64,000 bases of DNA. It comes from Himantopus leucocephalus. Its lineage: Eukaryota; Chordata; Aves; Charadriiformes; Recurvirostridae. The position numbers and the translations under genes are program-made. The stretch spans positions 57,018,551 through 57,082,550 of the forward strand of contig RSEF01000003.1 in assembly GCA_003993805.1 (NCBI GenBank), given 5' to 3'. The notes beneath the pieces are model-generated. The model ran no database searches and was not told the origin of the DNA. It was given only the letters and a program-made list of their open reading frames with translations. Shown in pieces: positions 52,601 through 61,709 of the stretch (positions within the stretch are counted from its first letter, which is position 1; every line of letters starts with the position of its first letter).

Positions 52601-55600
52601 TTCCCATGCAAAGTAAAGGAAGTCTATTCATTCCTAGTCCTAAAGAGGGTGCAGACAGTCCTGCCAAACTGCAGGGGACTCTTAAGTCATGGCTCATTAC
52701 TAGGGGCAAACAAAAATGCTTACACGAACTTTAGTGTTCACATTCAATGCTGTGAAACACTGGAACATAAGCAATTTACTAAAGATAGCCTTAGCCCCTT
52801 GGGACATACAGATGCTTCCTGAGTTTCTTTTCCTTGACGTGGCATGTCATAGACCAACCATTCTATTGCACATGAAACTCAATCTTCAGCCCTTTGCCCC
52901 TTCCAGAAATGCACTAGAAAGCAAGCTAGTTTCCTCTCGGTTTTTCTTATGTCCCCAGTGTCCTGATGCAAAAAATGGAACTTGGACAAATAAACGGATT
53001 ACTCTAAAGATAGGATTCAGGGGGTAGCCTTCACTTCAATAAGCAAAGGATACAGAAAGTTTGCAGATACTATTTTAGTCTGTCTTAGAACACTGGCTCT
53101 TTTGTGAAGAATCTGAAACATCTGTACAAATAAACATATGCAGGACAAAATTGTCCCTCCCCCAAAATTCCCTCCTCCTACAACATCTCGGATTTTTTTG
53201 CAGATGTAAGAACGCCTTCTCTGTGTGCACACACTCTGGTTAGTCAACTCCACATGAGGTGAATGACAGTGTAACTCCTAAGCTGAGGCAGTATAGAGAT
53301 GCCACCCCAAGATGCATTACCCGAGGTAAAATACAGTATTTGAGAGGATCACACTTGCTACTTACACTGTGTACACCCAGGGCCTTCCATATGGCAAAAC
53401 TGAGCAATCCAACTCCGCACCATGCGTAGAGCGAGCCCCATCCTAGGGCTCGTAAGGCCAGTGATGAACCACTCTCTGGTAATGTGGCTGTGGCAGTAAT
53501 CCCCTAGAACCAAAAATAAAGTGATTAAGTAAAAGTGAATATTGGAAAAAAATATGAACTAAAAACGTTACCTTAGTGATCTAGAGTTATTCCTGACTTG
53601 CCAGCTGTACTAGTGCAGCTACAGATAACTGTTACAGCTGCCAGCAGACCCAAAGAGCCAAGCAAGGGGGTGGATGAGCTGCCGTCCCACCAGGAGCGGC
53701 TTTCATGGTTGCCAGTACCACCCAGGGATGATTTTTATTACCCAGAAATGCTGAAGTCAACTGTTTCATGGGCACAAGAATCGGACACTCAGTTGTCCCA
53801 CCAGTCAAAATACAAAACTAAATCAAACCCACTCACAAGCCCTTATGCCAGTGGCATCAGAACATAATCATTTTATGTCATTGATTTTGGTACTTTTTCT
53901 TGGGGCAGTAAGGGTGGTGGGCAACTACTGGCCTACAGGTCTTTATCTGCACTCCTGAAACAGCAGATTAAGAAACTGGAGGAACCTGAGTAGCGCTTAG
54001 CTTGACACAGAGAGGGTATAACAGCAACTGAGAGACTAATTTTGAGGGGCTGCAATTCTGAAGGAACTCTGGAAACCATTTAGGAAAACTTTGTAAAGAG
54101 CAAACAACAACACTAAACCCCATCTCACTGCAAAGTTCATCAAGTGTCAACATAGAAAATGCTCTGCAGTCTCCATACTTCTCATATTTGTCAGAAAAAA
54201 GAGTAGGTGGTTTTAACGACTTGTTAAGATACTGCTGCTTAGAAGTCTACCATGAGACATGTCCTGAAAATGCAAAACACTGTCACTTGGAAAAGCCACC
54301 TCAGGCCAAGAAGAACATAACCGCAGCTGTGATGGGGTCCCAACTACAACAAAACCTTCTCTGTCACAGCACATAAATGCACATTGCAGCTACCAAGGGC
54401 ATAAGCCACACGCTGGCTGACATCAATCAATTCACACTGCATGTTCACTGCCAGCCAGCCGTTCTCATCTCACAATGCCCACCCTACTGTACCTATTTGG
54501 TATCGACAGCTTCAATCTGCGTAGCCCTCAACAGCAGTAAGATAGACATAATCCTCTTGCTCACAGTGGTGAATGTCAGCAAGAGGGCTTGGTTTTTCTC
54601 CCCGAAGGACCACTGTTCAATTCTTCACATGGAAACAGAGACTTCAGATGGTAACTAGTAAAGACTGGCATCTATGGTCCTTACACAACTGAACAGTTAC
54701 ACTTACTTATTGGGTATCTCAAGAAAAAGAAAAATTGCTCAGAGGTAAACATAAATGAGACTGCAAGCGTACAAGTATATTCAATAAAGTATTATTTCAT
54801 TTATAGTCTAAACTACTGAAAAGTGAAATTAACTTGCAGAAGGATCCAAAAAAATTTCCTCCAAAACATGCCAAAGAGCTGCACTTCTCTATTCATCACA
54901 AAAAGTGGAAAAAAAAATATTTTGTATTCTTGCTTTAAAAAGACTTTAAACTTTTTTAGTACTTTTTAAAAAAATGGCTCTCTTTCTTCTTTGATATTAT
55001 TAAACATATGTAGTGTCTACCACTACGGTATTTGGTCAGTGAAACAGCATCAGTAGCTTTTTTTGCTCATAGTTTTGTGTTTATTAAAACATTAAAATCA
55101 TCCTCAGGCAGTCCCTCAGCATTAACACTTAGGATTTAGCTGTAGGCACAGTTACCCAAGGACAAACACACACTTGCAAAGGGCACAAGCAAAATGTATC
55201 TTGATCCTTATTTATTGTGATTTGGACATCCTAAAGTGGAAGCGGTTAACAAAACAATGTCCTGTAAGCATACACATACATGCACACAGACACAAACAGC
55301 AGAGATCTCTAGTCTCACTATTATACCAGGTCCTATTATTTCCTTACCACAGCTAATGAACTTTCATACTCTTTCAGTAGAGACTGCTTTGAGTAGATTT
55401 AAAATGCTGATGATTATTTCTGACATTTTTCCTGCTTCCGNCTATTATACCAGGTCCTATTATTTCCTTACCACAGCTAATGAACATTCATAACTCTTTC
55501 AGTAGAGACTGCTTTGAGTAGATTTAAAACGCTGATGATTATTTCTGACATTATTCCTGCTTCCATAGTTTAACCATATACAACACATAGAAAAATTTCT

Positions 55601-58600
55601 CCTATTTGGAAGATGGGAAATGAATGGACAAAAATATCCTCCACACAGAATCTTTAAATAGGAGTCATTATCTGTGAAAATTGCTGGGGAAAAAAAAAAA
55701 TCACCCGAATACTATTTAAATGCTTGATTGCCCCAGAAAAAAAAGTGGTAAATGGAAACAATTGATACGGTTTTACTGACAGCAGTCAAACAGCGTTCAG
55801 ACACAGGCTGATTCCTCAGGGTATTAAGTACACAGATGAAGATTTCTGTAAACAAGACAGTTTGTTTTTATGATTATTAAATATGCTGTTCAGAGCATCA
55901 AGAAAGCTAATTAACAAAATGCTAAAAAAAATAAAAAGACAACAGTAGCATGGGAGAAAAAGATGTCACCAACAAAAGGAAATTTTTAAGAGAACTGAGT
56001 TTTATTCATAAGCCTGTTATTCTGTGCACAGATGGTTTTCTCTTCATTACTGCTCCTATATTTTTTAAAAAAAGCAACTCTTTAATTTAAAAAATAAGAC
56101 TCAATACTTGAGTCTTTCTAAAAACCAGGCCAGGAAAATATAGGGCAGAATTAGCTGACTTGGTTACCAAAATATATGCTGCTTTTTTTTTTTTTCCTGG
56201 AGGATATAAGCAGGAAGTGGGAGAAGGAGAAATGACATTGTTTTTTTCAGACACAGGCCTCAATCCTGCAACTATCCCCTTGTCGATAACAGGGTGTCCG
56301 AAAGGAAACTGTGCCTAAAATAAATGGTGTGCTCAACTGTTTTGGTTGATTGCATTCAGCGTGTTCTCTGTTTTGTATGACCTAACCCATTGTAAAATTA
56401 AACACCTGGATAAACACTGGTAAACCTGGACACTTATCACAAGGAGCTTGCCGCATCTTAGCATTTAATTTTAACATCCCCCCCCATCAGTTCTTAACTG
56501 AAGGTCTCTGCAGTGCTTCCTCAATAAATAGGATTACATAATCTCAGTTTCAAGTCAATTTGGGCACCAGTTCTACAAATGCTTCCAACATTTACTTAAC
56601 TTCACTAGCACGGAAGAGGTACAGTAGGTGCAATTTCAGCTTCATCTCTTGCCAGTAACCCTGATGCTATTGTGCAAGAGTGAGATCTCATACTGCTGCT
56701 TCCTGGAAGTCTGAATGCAGTCATGAAGCCATGATGCTACAGCTTCCCCTCTGAATTGCTATTTTTTTCTCCCATAAAACTATTTTAATCTGTGCCAGGC
56801 TGCATTATGCTTCCTTCCCGTTTCTACTCTGACTTGCATGCTGCCATTTCACGGGCACAAAAACTGGCAGAAGCCAGCAAAGATGCTGAAAGCATAGGTC
56901 TCGCGTTTCTTCCCAACACTGAGCATCCATTCTCATTCCTTTGGACCTTCCCCCAACCTCAGGCCAGCACAGTCACTGCAGCCATGCAGTGAAGGGGATC
57001 AGCAGACTGATTTGGACTAAAACTAATGCAGGAAAAAAGAAAAGCAGAATGAACCAGCATCACCTCACCAACCCAGCAGCACAAGTGTTGGTGCCTCTAC
57101 GGGGACAGGAACGAATGGCCAGGAACTAAGGGGCGGTAGGGTGACTTCTTTCAACAGCAATGCCCACTTATGTTTGCTTAAAGTACCTGTCAAAATATGG
57201 CTTCACCTTAATGTGGATAAAACCCCACACATTTAGGCACTGAACATCTAAAAAGGATGCAATCATCTGTAGTTATTCATAGTTACACTTTAATTATGAT
57301 ACATGATGTGTTTTTAAAAATAACAGGCAATGACTTGCAGTAAGTAACTACAGATTTCAGTAAGAATGCTACGGCAAAACTCTACCTCGTTGGTGACAAA
57401 ACCTCAGAGAGCCTCTATAGACAGTTAAGTCATTCTCAAAGTCTGTCCTTCCCTTTTGAAATTGCTTACCTACAGATACCTTGACAAAAAAGCACCTTTC
57501 TATGCTTTGCAGTATTTAAGTTGAGGGGCCCAGGAATCATGATTTTTGCTAGCATACTGTTGTAATTCATTTGCACGGATAGCAGCACATACAGGTTTTC
57601 AGCAAAAATTGAAATGGTATGTATCACTTGGTGCCATTTCCAGCATATATATTCTCGGATGTCAATGTAATGTCACTCTTGATAAATTTCACACTGATAA
57701 CAGGCCAGCTCAGACAGCCAGAAATACGTGCAAGCTGGAAAAAATGCAATGCTCAGGAAAAAAAGAAAGTTTAACCCCCCCTCAAAAGATGTTAAAAAAA
57801 AGAAGAAAGCTTCTTTATTGAAAAAGGAAGAAAGCTTCTATATTTCCATAGCTCGTGAAATAACTTCTCATGGAGTTTTCTGTTTTATCCATTTCCAAAA
57901 AGAAACCCTTGTTTACTGTTGCTGAAAAGGCAATGGATGAGTTATGGCATGGCAGCCTAGAGAGGAAAACAGGATGGCAAAGGAAGGATCTCACACTCTT
58001 TGACCAGAAAAGGAGATTGTGAGTGATCAGATGCAAAGGCTCTGATAGAAAGTGCAGTGGAAGATATTTTTTTTCTCTTGATATGCATTGTTATTGAATT
58101 AACATTTTAACAATAAGCACAACTCATCAGTTCTCAGCTCCCTAAAAACATTTGTAATATATGTTGTGTTTTAAGGGCTTGGTGGAGTAGAGACTGACCA
58201 ATTTTAAGGGCCTATTTTTGGCAGTAACAAAGCATTAGTGAGGAAAAAAGTGTTCTTCAACTAAATGTGCTGTATTTCAGATTAATATACCAACATGGTA
58301 TAATTGTTAGCTTTGCAGGTATTTTTTGCTTCAGAATGCTCAGGTGGATCCTGTTAGTAATTGCATGAGATCAGATTATTTTTGGCCATAAGATCTCATA
58401 GTACCAAGCCACTACACTCACTCTTGTCTGTCCCCTTACACAGTGGGGAGGGAGTGGAGAGCTTAGATTTTAACTAAGTAATTCCACATTATATATTCCA
58501 CAGATTACAGGCTTTCTACCTCCTCATTCCCATCCTTTCTGCAGTTACCCCCCTTCCCGATTCACTATGGCACTGTGGGACCACGTGGTGAACTGGATCG

Positions 58601-61242
58601 CTGAGGTGATACAGGCTGAAGTGCGTTCACATCACAGAATCAAAATGGACCATGAATTATATTCCATTAGATAGCAGCAGTATGATTCCGGCAAACAATG
58701 TAAGGTTTATGTTTTATTTCAACTAATCTCAAGTACTAAAGTATTTAGCAGTGCCAACTCGGAATTGATTTCTAAATTAATCCTACCCCTATTAACTTCA
58801 ATTAAGTCTAGTGCTCTTACCATCAACTTTGTACTGCCAAACTCCACGTATATCAACATTTCTAGAAAGCATTCGATGCATTCTTCTTCCCTGTGTATCA
58901 GAATTGGAAAATAGTTTAAAAGGAACAAACCTTACTGAACCAGTCTGGGTTCTTCTTTTTTGTCATGGCAAGCGTGGTGCCAAAACCTGCTATCATTCCT
59001 GCAGTAGCAACGGTACCTAGAAAAATTCCACCTGCCAAGAAAAGTTTAAGAAATAAAAATCAGGATTTTTTTTTTTCTAGGGGGAGAAAAACAAAACCAA
59101 ACCTGTTTTGAAAATAAAACCTGAAAAATGAAGATCTGTCAGCACATGCTGAAGGGAGAGGAACGTCGTCCACATTATTTACATTAACTCAATATGGTAA
59201 GCCAGAAGGAGTATTTTTAAATACAGCATTTTGAAAATCAACGGCAAGTGTATGTATTTTCAAACCACGCAAACCAAAAATCACTGAAAACCCAGGATTC
59301 CTTCCCACAATACTTCCAAATTTCCACTGCTCCCCCCGCAGCCTCTCTCACTTCAGAGCAGGCTACTAAAATCGTCTTGTTCTCTGGCTATGCCTCCCCC
59401 TGCCCTGAAAGGAAGATGTAATTCTTTTTGTTACGCCATTTGTTATTTCAAATGGCCACCTGCAAATCCACCTGTACCTCAGAAGACCATTGTATAAGCA
59501 ACACTTGTTCTTTAGCTTTCTCCATTTTATGTTCTACGGCTCTAATTAAAAAAAATGACACTAGCAGGATGCTTTCTCAAGATGGAAAGCACTCCTCGCT
59601 TTTCAGTTCTTTCAGAGCGTTTCTGAAGTCACTTGGGGTCCCCTGACCCCTTCAGTTCTTGCATCAGAAAGGCAGGTGTAGCCATACCAGACCACTTTTA
59701 AGAAAAAGCCTCGTTACAAAGACTGAGTGCACTGTACGAAACCACCCGATTCATATTAAAATCCATATTAATTTTTTTTTCAGGGGGCTACAAGTTATTC
59801 CTTTGCAACTCCTGATACCCAGACTGCGTTTCCCCTTTCCTGATGCCAGTCAGGTAATTAAAAACTGGCCGGAACAGGAAGTAAGAAGCAAAACGCGCTT
59901 ATGCTAGGTCTCACTTCTTAAGAATTAATTACCCTGTTACCGTGACGGAGAAGTTCCCTGTACTGCTGCCAATGAAATCCACCGCGTACCTCTTCTGCCC
60001 GGGAGCAGGAGGCCCTCACACGCCGCCGGCGCTCTGCACGCCCGCCGCGTTTTACATTTCAAGGCCTATTAACCCACAACGTCCCCCTAATTTCAGAAAT
60101 AACAACTGGGTTTAAATTAACCCGCTCCTCACAGAGGGGGGGGCCGGACGCACGGCCCCCTGGGGAGGGGCAGGAAAGCGCTCCAAGGGGTGGGCAAAGC
60201 GTGTGCCAACGGCGCCCCGAGATCAGCATGCTCACGGAAACACGATCCCCTCGTGTCCGCGGGGGGTACACCCCCCGGTCCCTGCTCCCCCCGGGATGGC
60301 CCGACGGGACGCGGCGGCGCCGGCACGGAGCGAGGGGGGGNGGGGGGGGGGGGAGGGGGGGGGTGTGGCGCTCCACCCTCCGCCCCGCCAGGGGGCGCGC
60401 CAGCCCGCCCAGCCACGGGGAGCGGCGCTCCGGGCGGCTGGCAGTGACCGCCGGCCGCGCAGCCGCAGGTGCGCCCGCCGCCCTCCGCCGGTGACCGGCG
60501 GGGACTCCAGCCCGGGAGACCGGCTTGTGTTGTTACGGGAACTTTGCTGTAAGGAATCCGCGGCGCTGGCTGTAACCCGTCCGAGCCGCCTCCTTCCCAG
60601 CGGCTCCTACCCTCCCCGCGGGGCCGAGCTCCCCCAGCCCCCCGCCGCCATCTCGCTGCGCTCCCCGTCCCTCGGCCCGGGCGGCCTTCTCGGGGCGAGA
60701 GAGGCGGCTCCCCTCAGCGGCTGCCGCCCCCGACCCGGAGCGGGCCCACCCGCCTCGGGCCCCCGGATCCCGCCCAGCAGCGCCGGGGCGGCCCGCGCCC
60801 TCCCTCGGAGCCCCCTGTCCTGTCCCCAGGGGCGGACGGCTGAGGGGCGACGGGCGCCGCCACCTCCGCAGGGAAGGGAAAAGGCGGGCGGCGTTGTAGG
60901 GGCTTCCTCACAGCATCCATTCCCAAACGCCTCGGCTCCTCCCCGGGGACGGGACAGCGGGGCAAGACCTCGGGCTACGGCAAAGGGAGGGCACGAAACG
61001 CCTCCCTCCCGGCCGCCGCCGTCCCTGGGGGCTGCCACGGGGCTCCCGCACCCGCCGCTGCTCGTCCCTGACCCGTGCAGGCAGGGGAGGGGAGGGCTTT
61101 CTGCACCTTTGATTAAGAAGAGCTTGTCCTGGGACGCCGCAGGGCTCCCGCCCCCCCGGGGCAGCGGCAGCCCGCGCCCGGGGTCCAGCGGAGCCGCCGC
61201 CGCTGCCCTCTCCTGGGCGTCCCCGCCGGCAGCCGCCCCCAT
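37502..61242 (-). CDS. TMEM242: TMEM242, four-exon gene (CDS span including introns)
   Basis: The CDS joins 61242-61107, 59031-58931, 53503-53366 and 37600-37502 on the minus strand and gives 157 residues plus TGA. Seen: all three introns are GT-AG and the reading frame is kept (phase 1, then 0, then 0). The order is an Ala/Gly/Pro-rich N-terminus (1-38), a conserved [12 protein letters not shown] block (42-53), a first membrane segment at about 46-68, a basic [10 protein letters not shown] loop (70-79), a second membrane segment at about 101-121 ([15 protein letters not shown]) and a polar tail ending LLKSK. From memory, human TMEM242 has the matching [37 protein letters not shown] and VEWEETLKSK stretches and about 141 residues; the extra length here is all N-terminal. 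Known of the family: a mitochondrial inner-membrane protein that acts with TMEM70 in assembling the ATP synthase c-ring and contacts complex I assembly factors. Intron sizes are about 2.1, 5.4 and 15.8 kb. No frame breaks are seen, so the gene appears intact. Confidence 0.95.
37905..37924 (+). repeat. (CA)10 microsatellite
   Basis: Twenty bases of perfect AC repeat in intron 3, about 300 bp upstream of exon 4 on the gene strand. Confidence 0.95.
43431..43460. repeat. Perfect inverted repeat, 12-bp stem and 6-nt loop
   Basis: tgtgtagtagcc (43431-43442), loop tcccac, then ggctactacaca (43449-43460). The stem is exact. It lies in TMEM242 intron 3. Confidence 0.85.
44734..44974 (-). pseudogene. 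Unrecognised GC-richer ORF patch, possible decayed retrocopy or exon
   Basis: On the minus strand one frame is open from about 44974 to 44759 and reads [12 protein letters not shown]. The neighbouring frame is open from 44859 to the TAA at 44736-44734 and reads [18 protein letters not shown], then [17 protein letters not shown] single base shift near 44845 would join them into a protein-like stretch of about 75 residues. The patch has more CG than the flanking intron. I do not recognise the family, and chance is not excluded. Confidence 0.25.
48871..48970 (+). repeat. GC-box minisatellite, five and a half units
   Basis: Units of ggccccgcc plus a variable C run plus atgt, 16-19 bp each, with C runs of about 5, 6, 8, 6 and 7. 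Each unit has an Sp1-type CCCCGCC box and each join makes a CATGTG E-box core. It gives false repeated peptides (APHVAPP and similar) in several frames. Confidence 0.9.
49049..49505 (+). repeat. Direct duplication around the N at 49277
   Basis: 49049-49276 and 49278-49505 are 228-bp direct copies with about four substitutions, the longest of the set. It inflates the apparent size of the CpG-rich patch in intron 3 and makes a false repeated ORF. Confidence 0.92.
50495..50537. repeat. Perfect inverted repeat, 18-bp stem and 7-nt loop
   Basis: Arms 50495-50512 (cactaagctcatttcaaa) and 50520-50537 are exact reverse complements around tcagtat. Pairing stops abruptly outside the arms. It is shorter than a usual microRNA precursor. 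It may be a recent templated inversion or a structured intronic RNA. Confidence 0.9.
50799..50833 (+). repeat. AT-rich (AAAT)n tract
   Basis: Imperfect repeat of aaat/aaataa units in intron 3. Confidence 0.8.
51011..51280 (+). mobile_element. CR1 LINE, 5'-truncated 3' end
   Basis: The plus strand matches the well-known bird CR1 3' end: ataaggaagaaatcctttac, then gggtggtgaaacactggccc, ggtcgcccagag, catccctggaa, and gggttggacggggctctgag, finishing in ccttccaaccc and the repeated tail attctatgattctatg (51265-51280). It is about 270 bp, truncated at the 5' end as most CR1 copies are. It lies antisense to TMEM242 in intron 3. Confidence 0.93.
51571..52038 (-). other. Unrecognised 155-codon ORF beside the CR1 copy
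   Basis: Minus-strand frame with an internal ATG in good context (gagATGGCC, about 51943), one possible membrane segment ([19 protein letters not shown]) and the tail [21 protein letters not shown] second frame on the same strand is also open for 93 codons. Same orientation as TMEM242, inside intron 3. Family not recognised; may be chance or a decayed retrocopy. Confidence 0.2.
53366..53503 (-). CDS. TMEM242: TMEM242 exon 3 (residues 80-125, second membrane segment)
   Basis: The acceptor is tctag and the donor GTAAGT, close to consensus. The exon is 138 bp, 46 whole codons. It holds [15 protein letters not shown] followed by [20 protein letters not shown], the most conserved part of the family, and ends in LGVHS, as human exon 3 does. 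Confidence 0.96.
53504..58930 (-). other. TMEM242 intron 2
   Basis: About 5.4 kb of mostly AT-rich DNA. It holds the duplicated block around the N at 55441, several A/T runs and a short repeat of gaagaaagcttct at about 57802-57838. The plus-strand frame from 54188 to 54658 has only one stop (54374-54376) but resembles nothing I know and has no codon pattern that convinces me. Confidence 0.85.
55318..55564 (+). repeat. Direct duplication around the N at 55441
   Basis: 55318-55439 and 55442-55564 are direct copies of 122 and 123 bp with a one-base indel and a few substitutions. It lies in TMEM242 intron 2. Confidence 0.9.
58931..59031 (-). CDS. TMEM242: TMEM242 exon 2 (residues 46-79, first membrane segment)
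   Basis: The acceptor is cttggcag just above 59031. The exon supplies GT of the split glycine codon, then [17 protein letters not shown] and the loop [11 protein letters not shown], ending on a whole codon. The donor is AAG|GTTTGT. The hydrophobic, glycine-rich stretch followed by three lysines fits a membrane span with a positive loop. The sequence matches the conserved core of the TMEM242 family. Confidence 0.95.
59032..61106 (-). other. TMEM242 intron 1
   Basis: About 2.1 kb. The half next to exon 1 is CpG island and holds the poly-G run. The half next to exon 2 is AT-rich with no recognisable element. Confidence 0.9.
60334..60362 (+). other. Poly-G run with a single N at 60341
   Basis: Seven Gs, an N, about a dozen Gs, one A and nine Gs in intron 1 inside the CpG island. 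Such G runs stall sequencing and can form quadruplexes, so length and sequence here are unreliable. No clear flanking duplication is seen at this N, unlike the others. Confidence 0.8.
61107..61242 (-). CDS. TMEM242: TMEM242 exon 1 (start codon, residues 1-45 plus first base of 46)
   Basis: The ATG at 61242-61240 sits in a strong Kozak context (gccATGG). The exon codes an Ala/Gly/Pro-rich leader and then SQDKLFLIK, where similarity to the human protein begins. It ends with the G of a split glycine codon at 61107. The donor is GTGCAG, weak beyond the GT, but it is the only one that keeps the conserved K-G-G junction with exon 2. The leader is about 16 residues longer than in human. The frame stays open upstream to about 61701, probably only because the island has few stop codons. 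Confidence 0.93.
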
Positions 61243-61283
61243 GGCCCAGGGCGCGGGAGGAGGTGGCGGCTGCGGGACGCAAC

Positions 61284-61290
61284 CCGGAAG
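61284..61290 (+). promoter_or_regulatory. ETS/GABPA-type motif CCGGAAG
   Basis: CCGGAAG lies about 45 bp upstream of the TMEM242 ATG (read on the minus strand as CTTCCGG). ETS sites of this form are common at start sites of nuclear genes for mitochondrial proteins, which fits. The motif match is seen; use by a factor is inferred. Confidence 0.45.
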
Positions 61291-61470
61291 GAAACGGAGC
61301 TGTGCCGGGACACGCAGCCGCCCTTCCTCCTCGGGCGCCCCGTCGGGCGGGGGGAACCCGCCACCCCGAGGGGCTCGGCCGGCCGCTGTCGCCCCCCAGC
61401 GCGGCCGGAGGAGGGCGCGGGCGGTGCGGCGGGGGCGCCTACCCCGAGGCGTGGCTTTTACCGGTGACTC

Positions 61471-61479
61471 ACCTGTGAG
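61471..61479 (-). other. Strong unused or alternative 5' splice site in the promoter region
   Basis: On the minus strand the sequence reads CACAG|GTGAGTCAC, a near-consensus donor about 230 bp upstream of the ATG. It could end an untranslated or alternative first exon (61473 to about 61700). A possible partner acceptor (cgtcccgcag) lies closer to the ATG. This could be chance in GC-rich DNA. Confidence 0.3.
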
Positions 61480-61709
61480 CCCGGGCGGTGGGTGCCGGGG
61501 GCGGCCGGTACCGCGGTGGCCCGAGAGGGCGGGCGTGCCCCGGTGAAGCCCGTCATGGGACACGGGAGGTGTTTGCTCGGCCGCTGTGGTCTCCGTGTGG
61601 CGCTGCCAGCCGCCCCCGCGGGAGCCGCCTGTCGTTGGAGGCGCGTTCAGTGTCCCCGAGAGCCCAGAGCGCGCAGAGGGAAAATTGGCAAAGGTTGTCA
61701 AAGCCTCTT

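Larger units (their letters stand above)
37601..53365 (-). other. TMEM242 intron 3
   Basis: About 15.8 kb. It contains a (CA)10 microsatellite, hairpins at 43431-43460 and 50495-50537, an unrecognised GC-richer ORF patch (44734-44974), the CpG-rich patch with GC-box minisatellite (48640-49620), a CR1 3' end (51011-51280) and an unrecognised 155-codon ORF (51571-52038). The rest is AT-rich with nothing I can name. Confidence 0.85.
60000..61700. promoter_or_regulatory. CpG island over TMEM242 exon 1 and 5' intron 1
   Basis: Composition changes sharply from AT-rich DNA to very GC-rich DNA full of CG dinucleotides, densest from about 60120 to 61680, and drops back to AT-rich after 61710. It covers the TMEM242 start codon, about 450 bp upstream and about 1.1 kb of intron 1. 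No TATA box is seen near the start, typical of a housekeeping promoter. Long ORFs here on both strands come from the lack of stop codons. Confidence 0.9.

Noticed and set aside
54188..54658. Plus-strand frame with one internal stop, as a pseudogene
   Set aside because: The peptide text has no recognisable family and the length is within chance for this base content.
60203..61546. 447-codon plus-strand ORF in the CpG island
   Set aside because: It runs antisense to TMEM242 exon 1 and intron 1, passes through the poly-G N, and has the low-complexity Pro/Arg/Gly make-up of stop-poor GC-rich DNA. No domain is visible.
60607..61701. 364-codon minus-strand ORF as a single protein
   Set aside because: Only 61107-61242 is supported as coding (TMEM242 exon 1). 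The rest is upstream sequence and read-through into intron 1.
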